Source: Brachionus plicatilis
Taxonomy: Eukaryota > Rotifera > Eurotatoria > Ploima > Brachionidae
DNA length: 64,000 nt
Assembly (NCBI GenBank): GCA_010279815.1
Contig: QEOQ01000165.1
Span: 925,638-989,637, forward strand
Reading direction: 5' to 3'
Shown one piece after another: positions 1-12,425 of the stretch (position 1 is its first letter; the number at the start of each line of letters is the position of its first letter). A model generated the notes under the pieces. The model searched no databases and was not told the origin of the DNA. It saw nothing but the letters and a program-made list of their open reading frames with translations. Position numbers and translations under genes: made by a program.

Positions 1-2178
1 CAAAAGGGTTTGATTATTTCTTTTTTGTCGTGCTTTCCGACCTCTGGAGTTTTGTTAAATGTTAAAAATGTGATGCAATTTTTTATAAAAGAAACAGAAG
101 TAATAGAGTAAATATTGAAAAAATAAATAAAAATTTTATTTTAAAAAATATTTTTAAGACTAGCAGATCAATACATTATTACTTATTTGCCAGCTATAAT
201 TGTAAAGTGAATTTGGATTTATTTAAATTCACCAAATTAATCATTTAACTTTTTAGTTCTATAGTTTTCATGTAGTTCTTCAACGATATGTTTTGTCACA
301 AGTAAAATTCTTAATTGATAGCTGTTTATTTTTAATTTAAATTTTTAGAATATTTTTTATCCTATATTGGCGATAAACATTTTGGCAAATATTCTCGATG
401 CACTACTTCATTATCTATTTGTGATTCACTTCAATTATGGAGTTGTGTAATTTTTCTGAATCAAAATCTGTAAAATTCTTTCAATTTATAAACAATTAAT
501 AGCGGCGCAGCTTTCAGTGTCGTTTTAGCCAACTTTTTCATTCTCGTGTCAGTTGTTATTTATATTATTTATACAAAAATGTATAATCTGACTTGGTCTG
601 GCTGGTCAAAAGAATGTTTAGCCGACTGGACAGAATATTTGAAACTTGCCATCCCAGGATTTGCGATGCTGTTTTTTGGCTTAGCGAATTTTGAGATAGG
701 AGTAATTGCTGCAGGTAAGGACATCTATTTGTTTAAAGAAGAGTTGAAAAGAAATTCAGTATAATTTAAAGGAAATCTTGGAAGAGAAGGAATATCAATT
801 ATGTCGATCGGAATTCAAACCACTTATATAGCATTTATGGTATAAAAATAGAGCAAATTTAATTTTTTTCTTATTTTTCTTATTTTTTCTTATTTTTTCT
901 AATTTTTTCTAATTTTTTCTAATTTTTTAGATACCTTTGGGAATTTGTAAGAATTTTTAACATATTTTTTTATTTTAAAGCTTGATTTTTTTCTTAAGCT
1001 ATAAGTGCGAACATTAGAATTGGTCAGGTAATTTTGAAAAAAATTTAAAAAAAAAACTCTAGCTAACTTTTATTTTATTAATTGAATTTATCTTTTTTTA
1101 GCTTTTAGGAGAGAATTCTCCAGAATTAGCTAAAAACTGTTGCAAAGTTGCTTACGCATTCGGAGGTAAAACTAGGCAAATTTTTTCAAGTTGTTTTTTT
1201 CTCATTCTAATATTTTGTATTAATTCAATTAGGCTGTGCATCATTTTTAACTTGTTTGGTAATTTATTCTTCATCCAACATTATCCCCACTGCGTTCACT
1301 AATGAAAAGTATTTAAATAAATATGAAATAACTTTTAATTAAGATAATTATTTAAATATTTAAAGGAAAATAATTGATGAAGCAGCAGTCCTCCTTAAGT
1401 TTTTATCGTTTGCTCATTTGATGGACGCATTACAGGTATTTAAACAATAAAATAAGAGAAAAAAATTTCATTTTTATTTTATTTTATTATTTTTTTTATA
1501 TGAACAAGTTTTAGCTCGACACAGATAAAACAAATAAATAAATAATAATAATTGTTTTATTTTATTTGGCCAAATTGGAATAGTTTTAATTAATTTTTTA
1601 TTTATGAAGGACATATATCCAAAAAAAAATAAAATAAAAAAAAATAACAAATACATGAGTATTTAATTCAAAACTAACTAAGTATTTTAAAGGGTGTTGG
1701 TGGTGGCGTTTTAAAAGCAATGGGAGCTCAAATGTATGGTTTTATGATGGTTTTGGTTAGTTTGTACTGTTTTGGAATTCCATTGGGAATAATGTTAATG
1801 CTTAGAACGCAATACAAAGTATTGGGCTACTGGATCGGATACTTAGTTGGAGCAACAATATTAATCGGCCTGCAGATAGCATTTATTGGTCTTGTGAACT
1901 GGTCGAAAAAGGCTGAAATTGCTTTTAATCAGTCACTTAAGTCATCTGAAACTGAATCAATAATAAAAGATGCCAATTCAAACTACGATCAAAACATAAC
2001 CATTGTTACACCTTTGCTTAATAGGCAAACAAAAAATTTTACACTCATTTTGATGAAAAAAGCCCTATCCATTATAATTATTATCTCTACTTTTTTTGCA
2101 TTAGTATTTACCAGGCTTGTTTTTGTGATAGATGATGAAAAAGAAAAAATGTTTAACTCTACTATCAGAGGTTTTTAA
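1..2178 (+). CDS. SLC47A: MATE-family multidrug/toxin extrusion transporter (SLC47-like), 5' end outside the window
   Basis: Multi-pass plasma-membrane antiporter of the MATE family, which exports organic cations in exchange for protons (family knowledge). I join exons 1-99, 159-201, 349-446, 503-714, 772-839, 931-946, 999-1027, 1102-1165, 1233-1308, 1366-1435 and 1693-2178; every junction is GT-AG and in phase. Family motifs: TWSGWSKECLADW followed by LAIPG in exon 4, then EIGVIAAG, then SANIRIGQ (the family's VRVGN-type loop). The last exon has GVGGGVLKAMGAQ, hydrophobic helices with an LGYWIGY motif, and a polar linker before one final C-terminal membrane helix. The stop is TAA at 2176-2178 and an AATAAA lies near 2238. 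The N-terminal helices lie upstream of the window. Most introns are very short; the longest, 1436-1692, is AT-rich filler. Exon 6 is only 16 nt, inferred from phase continuity, and is the least certain piece. Confidence -1.
870..928 (+). repeat. short T-rich tandem repeat
   Basis: About six copies of a 10-nt unit of the form CTTATTTTTT or CTAATTTTTT fill a MATE intron just before a 3' splice site. It probably serves as a long polypyrimidine-like tract. Simple slippage repeat. Confidence -1.
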
Positions 2179-3564
2179 AAGTTTTTTAAAGCTTTGCTAT
2201 TTTATTGTTGTTCTGATTCAAAATATTTTCTTAGATAAAATAAAGATCTAATTTATTAACACATTTTAATAGTTTTTAATTTATTTTATCAAGAGATTTA
2301 AAATACTAAAATCAAATCAAATTTATCATTTATCTTTTGCATTCGTTTGTTTTTGGATGACATTTAGGTGATTTTGAAATTGCTATTTTAGTTTTAATTT
2401 AATACCGGATTTGAATAAAAGTAGCCCTAATATTTAAAATTATGATTATTATTTATTAACCCTGTTTTAAAGTATAAAAGAATAATATAATAAGGATTAA
2501 ATTATTTGAAATTTTCGGACCGCATAATTTTGTGAGAGAGAAAAACAAAGCTTTTAAAGGAAGAACACAAATTTAGATGAAATATAATAATGATCGTATC
2601 CATTATCAATTTAGTATCTTCTATACCTTTAAGTTTACAACAAGAAAAATAACTTTTATCATAATTTATCTAACCCGAATAATTGTATTAATCTTTGATT
2701 TTTTGTTTTTGTTCATTTTAACATAAATCAATTGATTACCGCTTTGAATTTTCTATTTGGTAATAAAAAAGAGGCTTCATAAATTTAGACTTTAATGTAA
2801 TTATCTAGATTGCTGGTTTATTCTCATTTTAGATTCAATTTTTTAAATTTTTCCTTGCGAAGCCATCATTTAATACGGTTAAATTATTATTTTATATTTC
2901 ATTTGTTTACATTTGAATACTTTAATGAGCAATATATCAAAATACTGATACCAAAAACATCTTTTAAATCACTAATAAAAAATTCTCCTTTTGTAATTTT
3001 CTTTTCTTTTTTTTTTCAAATTATTTTTTATCTTAGATGAAAATTTTAATATTATAATTTGGCGTATCAAAAATAAATTACAGATAATACAATTGCTAAT
3101 TTAATGTAGATTTTGAGGAAATTTTTTTAAGAATTTAACAAAAAAACACAAAAAATAAAGTCCAGTTAATTTGAAATTAATTCAAAAAATTAACTTCAAT
3201 TAGATTAGATTTTATTTAATTAATAGGAAATTTTAATTTAAATAAAAAATGTGTCTGGCAAAAAATAAGAATAAATAGACGAACATTAAAAACATGGATT
3301 TGATTTTTTCTATTATCTAAAAAATATTATTTAAAAAATATTATTTAATTAGAAAAAAATAAAATTAGAAAAAAATAAAATTAGAAAAAAAATAAAAAGT
3401 AGACGGTTTGAGTTTCTTTTGAAAATTTCAAATTCATATTTTAATCATTTTTTCATTGAAGAAGTTAGTTTTGCCTTTTTTTTATTTAAAAAAAGTGATA
3501 AATTATTTAGATTTAGAAAAATAAATAAATTTAATATGACAAAATATTAATCAAAATAAGAAAA
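2179..3564. other. intergenic, AT-rich, no gene seen
   Basis: Lies between the MATE stop and the PPP1R12 start. It contains homopolymer runs and a short tandem of the motif ATTAGAAAAAAATAA (three copies, about 3350-3395). The open frame at 2810-3040 is low-complexity Phe/Ile/Asn without family features, and I do not call it. Confidence -1.
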
Positions 3565-6500
3565 ATGTACTTGGACGAGGCCAATATGCAAAAACAGAAA
3601 AAGCGAGAAGAACAAATCAAACGATGGAAAGAAAACGAAATGAAAGACTCGGACAAAGTCGACTGTGGCCAGACAGTCTCTCAAGTAAAAAAAAAAGAAT
3701 CCAAAGTAAAGTTTCCGACCAGCTGTACTTTTTTGGCAGCGTGCACCAACGGCGACACAGATGAAGTGAAGCAACATTTAAAAATGGGCGTAAATATAAA
3801 CACGACTAATGTTGACGGTTTGACTGCATTGCACCAGGCGTGCATAGACGCTAATTTAGATATGGTTAAATTTTTAGTAGAAAACAATGCGGACATGAAC
3901 GCCCAAGACAATGAAGGCTGGACTCCGTTGCATGCGGCTGTCAGTGGCGCCAATTTGGAAGTTATCAAATTTTTGATTCAGTCAAATGCTCGCCTAGACA
4001 TTTGCAATTTTGACAGTGATTTGCCAATAGATCTTTGTGACGAAACAAACATCAACATCAGAGAATATCTCGACCAAGAAATGAAAAAGCAGTCAATCGA
4101 TGCCAAATACGAAAAGCAAAAAGAAGAGCTGATCATGTACGAAGATGCCAAGCAAATGAATTTTAAGGATAAAATACACCACAAATCAGGAGCCACTCCT
4201 TTGCATGTGTCAGCTTCAAAAGGCTATTTGGGAGTGCTACAGTAACTTGAAGATCACATTTTAGCACATCTTAAACTTTTACTATTTAAAAGACTATTGA
4301 TTCAATCTGGTGCCTTCGTCAACGCTTTGGACAAGGACGGATGGACTCCACTGCACGCAGCTGCTCACTGGGAACAAGAAGATGCCTGTCGCATCCTTGC
4401 CGAAAATGGAGCTGATTTTGAGGCGAAAACTTTCTCAGTAAGACCTGTGGGATCTATAGTCATAATAAAACAAGTTCAAAAAACAGTACCCCTCACCTAA
4501 AATATGTGATCAAGACTGGTCACCTATGTAATTTTCAAAGATGGAACATTTGACCAGAAGTAAAAAAAAATAAAAAAATTAAGTGACCAAAGAAATTCAA
4601 AATTGTCAGTTTTATTGTATTTTAGTCATATGTATTTTTAATCTTTTGCACTCAAAAAAAATATCGAATTCAGGACACTTATTAAAAATTTTTTTTTACT
4701 TCTTCTATAGTTTTATCTGTACATTTTGGTTTTTCAAGTGCCTGATTTTAATATAACAAACTCTTATATTTAATGCTGTCTAATTTTAGTTGTGACAGTT
4801 TCTTGTTTATTTTATACATTTTTCTTTTAGAAAAGGAATAAGTTACCTTTTTTACAAAAATACATCCGGTTTTAATTCAATTTTTAATTGAATTTTATAA
4901 AAGCTGAAACGATTTATATTAATTTTAAAATTTGTTCACATTTAATTACATGTCACTAAAATATTAGAGTACTCTATTTTATGTATGTTTCATAATATTC
5001 AAAATTGAGCACTGTTATTGAAAAAAATAAAATTTCATTATCAGTGACATGTAATTAAATGTGAACAAATTTTAAAATTATTTTAAATCGCTTCAGCTTT
5101 TATAAAATTCAATTAAAAATGGAAGTTTAATAATGTTTTAAATCCGAATTTCATTAAAACCGGATGTATTATTGTAAAATAGCTAACTTATTCCTTTTTT
5201 AAGAAATGTCGTATAAATTGAACATTGCTCTTTTTAAAATCAATGCTCACTTTTTCCTGACATGTCATTATTTTATTTAGTTGCATGTCACTAAATTCGG
5301 ATAATTACGATATAATGTCTTTTTCTATTTTCTTACTCTTGCTCATCTTCATCTTTATCTTCAATATCAGTCACGTCAAAATCCTTAATATAAAAATCCC
5401 GTCATGTGCATCTTCTGAGCTAATCTCCCTCAATAGAACCAAGTTAATGCACAATTAACCCTAACCTAAACCCTTACCTATTCTGATTCAAAATGAAAAA
5501 TATTTTATCAAATAAAATTTAACTTTTTTCAATTTGGTATCATCAAAAATTATTTTAATATTGATTAAAAAAAATGTTAAATGTTAAAAAAATTACTATT
5601 CCAGAAAAAAATAAAAGACCAAACGAAAAAATAGGTGATCAATTTCTGGTCTTATATTCCATCTTTGAAAATTAGGCGACCAGTCTTGGTGAGGAGGACT
5701 GGTCACATAATTATTATTTATTCATGAAATTTCGCCAGATTCGGGGATGTTAAAAATAAAATAAAAAAGAATAAAAAGAAAGAAGGAAGTTTTGTACTGT
5801 TTTTTTTCCTTTTTTTTTATTTACAATAATGTCTAAGAAATTAAAATATTCCATGTGATCAACTGGTCACCTATCACTATAGACCCGACCTGTGACGCTT
5901 TTTTGTGTTTGTTGTTCAACTTTATTTTTTTTTTTATTTGATTTAAGGGTCAAACACCTTTCGATGTTTGTCGAGAAGAAATGGCCACAAAGCTAAAAAT
6001 AATTCAAAAAAATACCAATCAATCAAAAGCGAAATTGAACTCAGTGAGCAATCACTTGATTCTAGGTGAATCGATTGCGAATCGGCATCGTCGCCAATCG
6101 GACGAGACGTCCAAGTCTTCTATCAGTCGTTTGTCAAACGAAGCCAAGTCCGTATTGAGTGATCGCGAAAAAAAGCAAGAAAAAATTTTACTTTCGCCCT
6201 TGACCGCTAAAGCTAGGCCCAAATTTGAATTGTATGAAAGCCAAGATGGTAGTAAAAGACTGACAGTTCATTATTTTTTTTACATTTTGAAATTTAATAT
6301 TTTTAAAGAAGTTAGAGGAGAAGAGGAAAAGGAGAATAGAAATGAGGAGAAAAAGGAACACGGCGAAAAGTCATCTGGTGGAAATGGAGCGACGAGCGCA
6401 AATAGTCTCAAGCAAAAAACCGGTCTACATGAAAATCTAAAAAGTTTGAGCGCATCTATTAAGCAAAAAATTGATGAAGTAAACATTTTGAATGAAAAAA

Positions 6501-9321
6501 AAGAAACTCGTAAAATTTAATTTTTTTTTTACTAAAAGGACAAGGTGAATGAATTTAAAAAGTGTTTTCATCAAAACAAAAATTATTTAACTATGCGTGA
6601 ATTATCGACAAAATTATGGTAATTCACGCATTCTAATTTTTAAAACTAATTTTTTTTCTTTATCCTATTTAGGACGAGTTAAACGACAAGCAAATTAGGT
6701 AAATAAACCACTATCAATAGTTCAAAATTAACCAACTAACCTTTTCTTTTTTTTTGAATGCATGCAATTTGACTTTTAGCATTTTAATTTTCTTAAATTC
6801 ATTTTTTATTCACAAATAGCATAAGAAATTTAAATAAAAAAAGAATAATTAATCGCAGTTAAAGGCTTTTGTAGAAACTTTTTTTTTTCTTTTTTAACTC
6901 TAAAATCAAAAGAAGCTTTGAGAACAAAAATAATGACCATTTTGTTTTTTAGCTCTGGTAGCATCGATTCTAGTGAAATAACAATAGAATGTTCCAACTC
7001 CAAAACACTTTCTCAAAATAAAAGTTCTCCTCATTTGAACAAGACGAATGCTAATTCAAACACAACTTCTAACAGCTTGACTAGTAACACATTCAGCACC
7101 AATTCAATTAATATGCCTACCTCTATTAACAATAACAATCGCCCGTTTTTTGAAAGAAGGTATTTTGAACAATTTTACTAACACTTAAGACCTTTTGTGG
7201 GCATTGGAACAAAAATTGAAAGAAAAAAACATTTTTGATTTTGAAAGTTAAAAGGCAAGAGAGCTTGAAGCCACCAAAGTTTATGAATTTATTTTATTTT
7301 GAATAAGCTCATTTAACAGAATTTTGTAATGTTTAAATTTTAGATTGCTATGACATAATCAAATTGAATCAGATATACCATCATCACAAATTAGATTATT
7401 CTTAAGATTTACTTTGAGTTGGTTTATTTAAATTTTAATTTTGAAAAATAATTTTGGAGATTAACCCCGGGGCAGTTCCGAGCGGCTTAGGTCCTCTTTT
7501 CAGCATTCATGTTAGGAAAAATATTAACTAATGAAAAGAGAATGAGTAAAAAAAAATATTTATATATATATATATAAAATGTTAGAATTGTAAGAAAATG
7601 AAGAGGAAAATAGTTTGTATTGAACTTAGTAGACCTCAAGTTATGGTCTATTTCATTCTCAAGGTCTTATTCATTTAAAAATAAACGATAATCTTTAAAT
7701 ATTAAGTTTTCTAGACACATTTTGATAGAGTCATAAATGTCATCGCTGATGAAAAATTTATTTAATTTTTAGATATTTTTTTTTTAATTTTTCAATTATT
7801 TGTAAGAAGATAATAGTTAGCAAAGTTTATCTACACTTTTGATTTACAAAGAACATCAATTCACTTTTTCTCAACAAAAAAAATTTAATTTTTAATTAAA
7901 TTATTAGCTTTAGAATTGCTTTATTGTCTTTTAACTAAACTAAAGGCAGCTTAAGTAAATTCTTAAACAAAAGAACATTGTTAGCAATCCAATTTGATAT
8001 AAGATCCTGTGTGTTAAGAGGAGATCCACAAGATACAAAATTGATTAGGAATTTACACTAATTATCGGCTTTATGCGTAGTTAAATTTCCAGAAGTAAGA
8101 GATATATCAGCTTCATATCATTCGCCTAGTAGAGTATCTAATTCTCCCAAACTGACTGAATTTGTAATTTTCTTATTTTTTTCCTCATTTTTCACGAATG
8201 GGTCATTTCTAAATGTTTTGAAGAGAATACAATGAAAATTTTCTCGTTTTAATCCAAAAATATTTTTCATCTATAAAAAATGAGATGATTCATAGATGAA
8301 ACATCCATGAAGATAAGAGGAAAACGATTTATTTCCTGAAGCGGTGTTATATATAGATTTGATAATTTTTAGAAGTGAGACAAATAAATTTGATAGTGAA
8401 GATAAAGAATAGCTTAGAAAATATTAAAATATTTAATGTGAAGTTAAAAAAATCTCAAAAAAAAAGTGATGAAGTTTTTTCCCCTGTATGTGCTGAACAA
8501 GATAAAAGAAAAATTATCGACAAAATTGGATTTGATTATTGGGTTGATTGACTAAAAAATAAATGATTTATTTTAAATTTTTAAAGGAATGAAAATTTTG
8601 TTATAGGAATGTAAAGGCCTATAGTTTTTTTATCACTAATTAAACTTTGCCTTTATAAATTTACTTTTATCTTTATTAAATAAATTTTATCGAATAAAAC
8701 GATTTTGTTAAGATATTAAGATCAAAATACTTTTTATATGCCAAAAACACTTTTTTTTACCGTTACTTGGTGTTAACGAGTAAAGCTAAAATCCAATTTT
8801 TGTTCTTTTAGAGTTAATTGCATAGTTTCTATGTAAAAACAATTAAAATTGATTAAACTAGAAGATTATCTTTACTCTCATATTAAAAACTTCAATTTGA
8901 TTTTTTTCTTTTTCGAAGTTAGCTCTACAATATTTTTTTAAGAGTAAAGAAAGTTTTTTTTTTAGAGTAAAAGTTACAATGATACATAAAGAAAAAACAT
9001 TTTAATTGTTAAAACATAGAAACTATGCAATTAACTCTCAAAGAAGAAAAGTTGAATTTGGGTTTTACTCTCAACGAGAGTTAACGCTAGTTATTTTAAA
9101 ATTATTTTAAATGCATGTGGCGTTTATATTAAGACTCTATTAAATTCATAATGACTCTAATCAAAGTGTACATGGACCAGAATATAATTTTTTTTTACAT
9201 ATGATCAATTAAATGGTTTGCTTTATGTAAAAAGACAATTTAACTTAATTTAATTTTATGAATTTTTATTTATTTTTTTTTTAATTTATTGTTTTTTTTT
9301 AATTTGCCTATGGGGCGTTAA

Positions 9322-9353
<32 letters not shown>

Positions 9354-12300
9354 GCAAATTTATTTAAGTGAAAAAAAAAGTAATTATAGTTACAATAACA
9401 ATTTAGAGTCTGCTTTAATTATTAATATGTGCGAAAATTAACTTGGCAAAAAAATAATTGTAGAAATAGTTTTTATATTTTCATTTATTTTTTGTAAATT
9501 TTTGTATTTAAAAATATATTTGTGAAAAAGTAGCACTTTTTATAACGATTAGAAGCAAAAATATATTTTTTTCAATCGAAAAAAAAAAATTAGAAAGAAT
9601 TTTTGTCACTTATTATATGTTGGATATAAAAATATATAGAATTGGTTTAATTGGAATAAAAGTCAACAATTTGCACAAGAAATTGAAATGTCCTTAGAAA
9701 AAATAATCATTGAGTTTTTCTATTTTTGTTCCAAAATTCACACCGACCAATTTGATTATTTTAAAAAATTTCTATTCTTTATAAGATGGGGAAACGGAGG
9801 ATCAAATGACAACTCAACATACAAACGAAGAATAGTTCTAGGATCGAATGTTTCACTAAACCAAAATGTTTCGCCCACTTCGGCAGTATCAGGCACCGAT
9901 GCATTAAGCGATTCATCAAGTCCCACTAGCCGCAGATACTCGACGGCACCAATAGCTTCAAAAGACGAACAAGCGGAATTAATACGAAAACAAAAAGCCA
10001 AACTAGAGAGACACTTTCGTCGCTCAACCCAAGCTGTGTCTTACGAAGACATAAAAAGTGCAGAAGCAACTATTAAAGGAAATAATCAAGCTCAGCCAAA
10101 CTCTCCCACAGCTCAGGCTGAACACTCATCTCCCCAAGAGCCAATTAATAAACCCACTAGTCCAACTAATGTACTCACTACAGTGGCCGTAAATAGTCCT
10201 CCCATAAGTCAACACGGTGTCTCAAGTCTGTCGTCATTGTTCGGCGAGACCATCAAAACGAACATTTCGAATTCGAATTTGAGCTCGTTGAATCAACCAG
10301 AACCAGCCGACAAAGACAACATCATTGCCAATGACATCGAAACAGACAAGTTGTTGGACGTGATCGAAAAATCCAAAGGCTTTTCCGACACAAACTCAAC
10401 GCAAGCAAATCGCAGGCTAAGAAATCGTGCCATTTGCAGCTTGTCTTCAAATGACACAAACGAATTGGCGCCAAAAAAGATCAACAAACTGATTTGGAAT
10501 GAGGAAAAATGTGAGCTTGAATTCAAAGAAAAAGATGAGGACGATTTGGACGATTGTGTCAATTCTTTTTCGTTAGACGACAATCAACTGCAAAATAACT
10601 CGAAAAATTTTGAACCTAGATCGTCCATAAGATCAACAAATAGATTCGATAAAAATGCTAGTCCAGCCGAAAATAGCAGTGTCTATGCAAATCACATTTC
10701 TAGTCGGCCTGGCATTAAACGCAGCGCTTCGCAAGTTCCCTCAACTGAAAGAAGATGTGTGTCCTCCACCATAACTGATAATACCGTGCACACGGCTTCG
10801 CCAAAAAAAGAATGTAGACAAGAACGAAATAATGGAGAAATTATTAAAGATTATCAGGTAGATTGGACAAAAATTTTCTAATGTTTTTTTAGCGAACATT
10901 GTCTCACCACACACTCAAGTATGATCAACACACAATCGAGTCTGATCAGCACACAACCTTAGAAATACACAATAAAATGTGTGCTATTAAGTTTAAATTA
11001 AAATTTAGATAAAATTTAGAAATTTTTTTTTTCTTCAGATAAAATACTGAACAACACACGCTACGAGTTCAAAAGAAAAACGATGATGAATCAATTCATC
11101 GAAAAATTAATTCATAGGAAATTACTAAAATTAAAAAAAACTTAAAGAATAAATTTTGATGGAATTATTTTTCATAGAAATATTCTCATAAAATTTTTTT
11201 TCTTAGAAATTATGCTAAAAGGTTAACTAGAAAAATTTAAAGATTAAATTGATTAATATTTTTTTTACAAACAAATTTTAAATGTATTTTATTAACTCTT
11301 GAAATACATTTTTTTTCAATTAAAATCTTAAATATTATTTCAATTTTTTGTCAATGAAAAATAAGAGAGATTATTGTTCGGAAAAAAAATGATAAATTTT
11401 TTTTGGATTGTTTTTCCATATTTAAATCCTTAAAAAATTCTATGAAAATAAATCTATGAAATAACTATTCTACGAAAAAAAAATCTATAAATTAAACGTT
11501 CACCAAGAAAAATAAACAATTTTTCGAAATTTTTTTTTTTGGTTTAATATTCATTAAATTTATTTATTTGTTTATTTGTACTGAGCTAATGCTCCTTTTA
11601 TTTTATTTATTTAAAAAATAATTTGGGACAAAATCCATCAAAATGCTCCTTCAGGATATAAATAAAAAAAATAAATAAGTTAAAGTAAATGTTGAAACAA
11701 CTAGAGATTATTATATATTCTTCTTAAAATCTTCTTTAAAAAACACACACCTAGCGTGTGTGTTAGTCAGTATTTTATCTAAAGAAAAAAAAATTTGTAA
11801 TTTTTATTTAAATTAAAATCTTAACACAATAACACTCATTCAAATGTGTGTTTTTAAGGTTGTGTGCTCATCAAGATTTGAATGCGTGTTGATCATACTT
11901 TTGTGTGTGGTGATTAGGTATACCTTTTTTTTCTTCTCTCAAAATTTCTTAATCTTTTAAATTAAAAAAAAAATTTTTTTCAATTAAATTAGGCTGCATA
12001 TGAAATAGTCAAAAAGGAAAATGAAAAACTAAGTCAAACTATTTTGAAACTTCAAAAAGAACTCGATGATCAGAACAAGGTATAAATGAGATCATTTAAA
12101 AAATTAAAAAAAAATAATATTCTAAGTTTATTTTTTCCCAGAAAAATAACACAAATGAATTTGGAACGTTAGATAAAAGAGAAAAAAGAGCCATAGATCG
12201 AAGAATATCGGAACTCGAAGAGGAAGTAAAAGTAAAAAGATGATTTTTGCTAAAATGAACATAAACAAAATTCAGCGACTAGAATTTATGAAAAAAATGA

Positions 12301-12425
12301 GGACCGCTTTTTTTTTAAATTTTTTTTCTTTTTTTTAGAAAATTGAAAATTTGAAACAAGACAATGTTCGGTTAAAAGAGGAAAATGCAGCATTAATTAG
12401 AGTTATAAGCAAATTATCCAAGTGA
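3565..12425 (+). CDS. PPP1R12: Myosin phosphatase targeting subunit (PPP1R12/MYPT family)
   Basis: Regulatory subunit that targets PP1 catalytic subunit to myosin. Exons: 3565-4241, 4293-4437, 5948-6248, 6309-6478, 6673-6698, 6953-7159, 9786-10857, 11993-12079, 12142-12231, 12339-12425. They are phase-consistent and give about 953 aa (vertebrate MYPT1 is about 1030). Visible features in order: a PP1-docking KVKF near residue 50; ankyrin repeats including VDGLTALHQACID, NEGWTPLHAA and KDGWTPLHAAAHW; a Ser/Asn-rich disordered middle; FRRSTQAVSYEDI, which aligns with the inhibitory ROCK phosphorylation site (RRSTQGVTL) of MYPT1; and a C-terminal coiled coil, KREKRAIDRRISELEEE then ENAALIRVISKLSK, the kinase-interacting leucine zipper. 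The 60-nt intron 6249-6308 is a multiple of three and open, so its removal is inferred. The end of exon 9 could be 12225 instead. Introns 2, 6 and 7 carry transposons. Identity is very sure; small exon edges are less so. Confidence -1.
4450..5886. mobile_element. Merlin-like non-autonomous DNA transposon in PPP1R12 intron 2
   Basis: Flanked by a perfect 8-bp target duplication GACCTGTG (4442-4449 and 5887-5894). Ends are inverted: left GGATCTATAGT, right end read in reverse GGGTCTATAGT. Subterminal blocks rich in GTGACCAG/CTGGTCAC recur in inverted orientation (about 4500-4560 and 5630-5710). The same motifs, 8-bp duplication and GG(G/A)TCT ends occur in the element at 30176-31470, which carries a piece of an ISXO2/Merlin-type transposase, so I assign both to one family. 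No transposase is seen in this copy. Removing it restores a short intron of about 65 nt. Confidence -1.
4833..5205. repeat. nested imperfect inverted repeat inside the intron-2 element
   Basis: Left arm about 4833-4965 and right arm about 5040-5205 are near reverse complements. They share a block reading ACATCCGGTTTTAA and another with GTGAACAAATTTTAAAA. The arms end inside with ATGTCAC. This looks like a separate hairpin transposon inserted in, or forming the core of, the larger element. A related ATGTCACT...AATTCGGA motif recurs near 5265-5310 and at 23870-24003. Confidence -1.
8772..9085. repeat. MITE-like inverted repeat in PPP1R12 intron 6
   Basis: Arms of about 80 nt. The left arm (8772-8855) carries GTTAACGAGTAAAG and AGAGTTAATTGCATAG; the right arm (about 9000-9085) has the reverse complements. 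The rest of this 2.6-kb intron (7160-9785) is AT-rich noncoding DNA with a short (TA)n tract near 7560. No clear target duplication was read, so the ends are approximate. Confidence -1.
10904..11913. mobile_element. inverted-repeat DNA element filling PPP1R12 intron 7
   Basis: The left end TCACCACACACTCAAG and the right end read in reverse TCACCACACACAAAAG match. Both continue with GTATGATCAACAC and AGCACACAACCTTA over at least 60 nt, and a second internal matching pair lies near 11030-11060 and 11740-11780 (ACACACGCTA against TAGCGTGTGT). No protein-coding remnant was found. A small hairpin repeat sits inside it. Target duplication not resolved. Confidence -1.
11555..11685. repeat. small AT hairpin repeat with GCTCC core
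   Basis: TTTATTTATTTGTTTATTTG, then a spacer containing the core GCTCCTT, then AAATAAAAAAAATAAATAAG. A similar arrangement (TTTATTTATTTG, GCTCCTTCAG, AAATAAATAAA) occurs at about 28145-28235, suggesting a small dispersed hairpin family. Confidence -1.

Noticed and set aside
2810..3040. 76-codon + strand open frame
   Set aside because: Low-complexity Phe/Ile/Asn peptide in AT-rich DNA, with no splice or family support.
3547..4196. Minus-strand open frames opposite PPP1R12 exon 1
   Set aside because: Antisense shadows of the clearly coding ankyrin exon.
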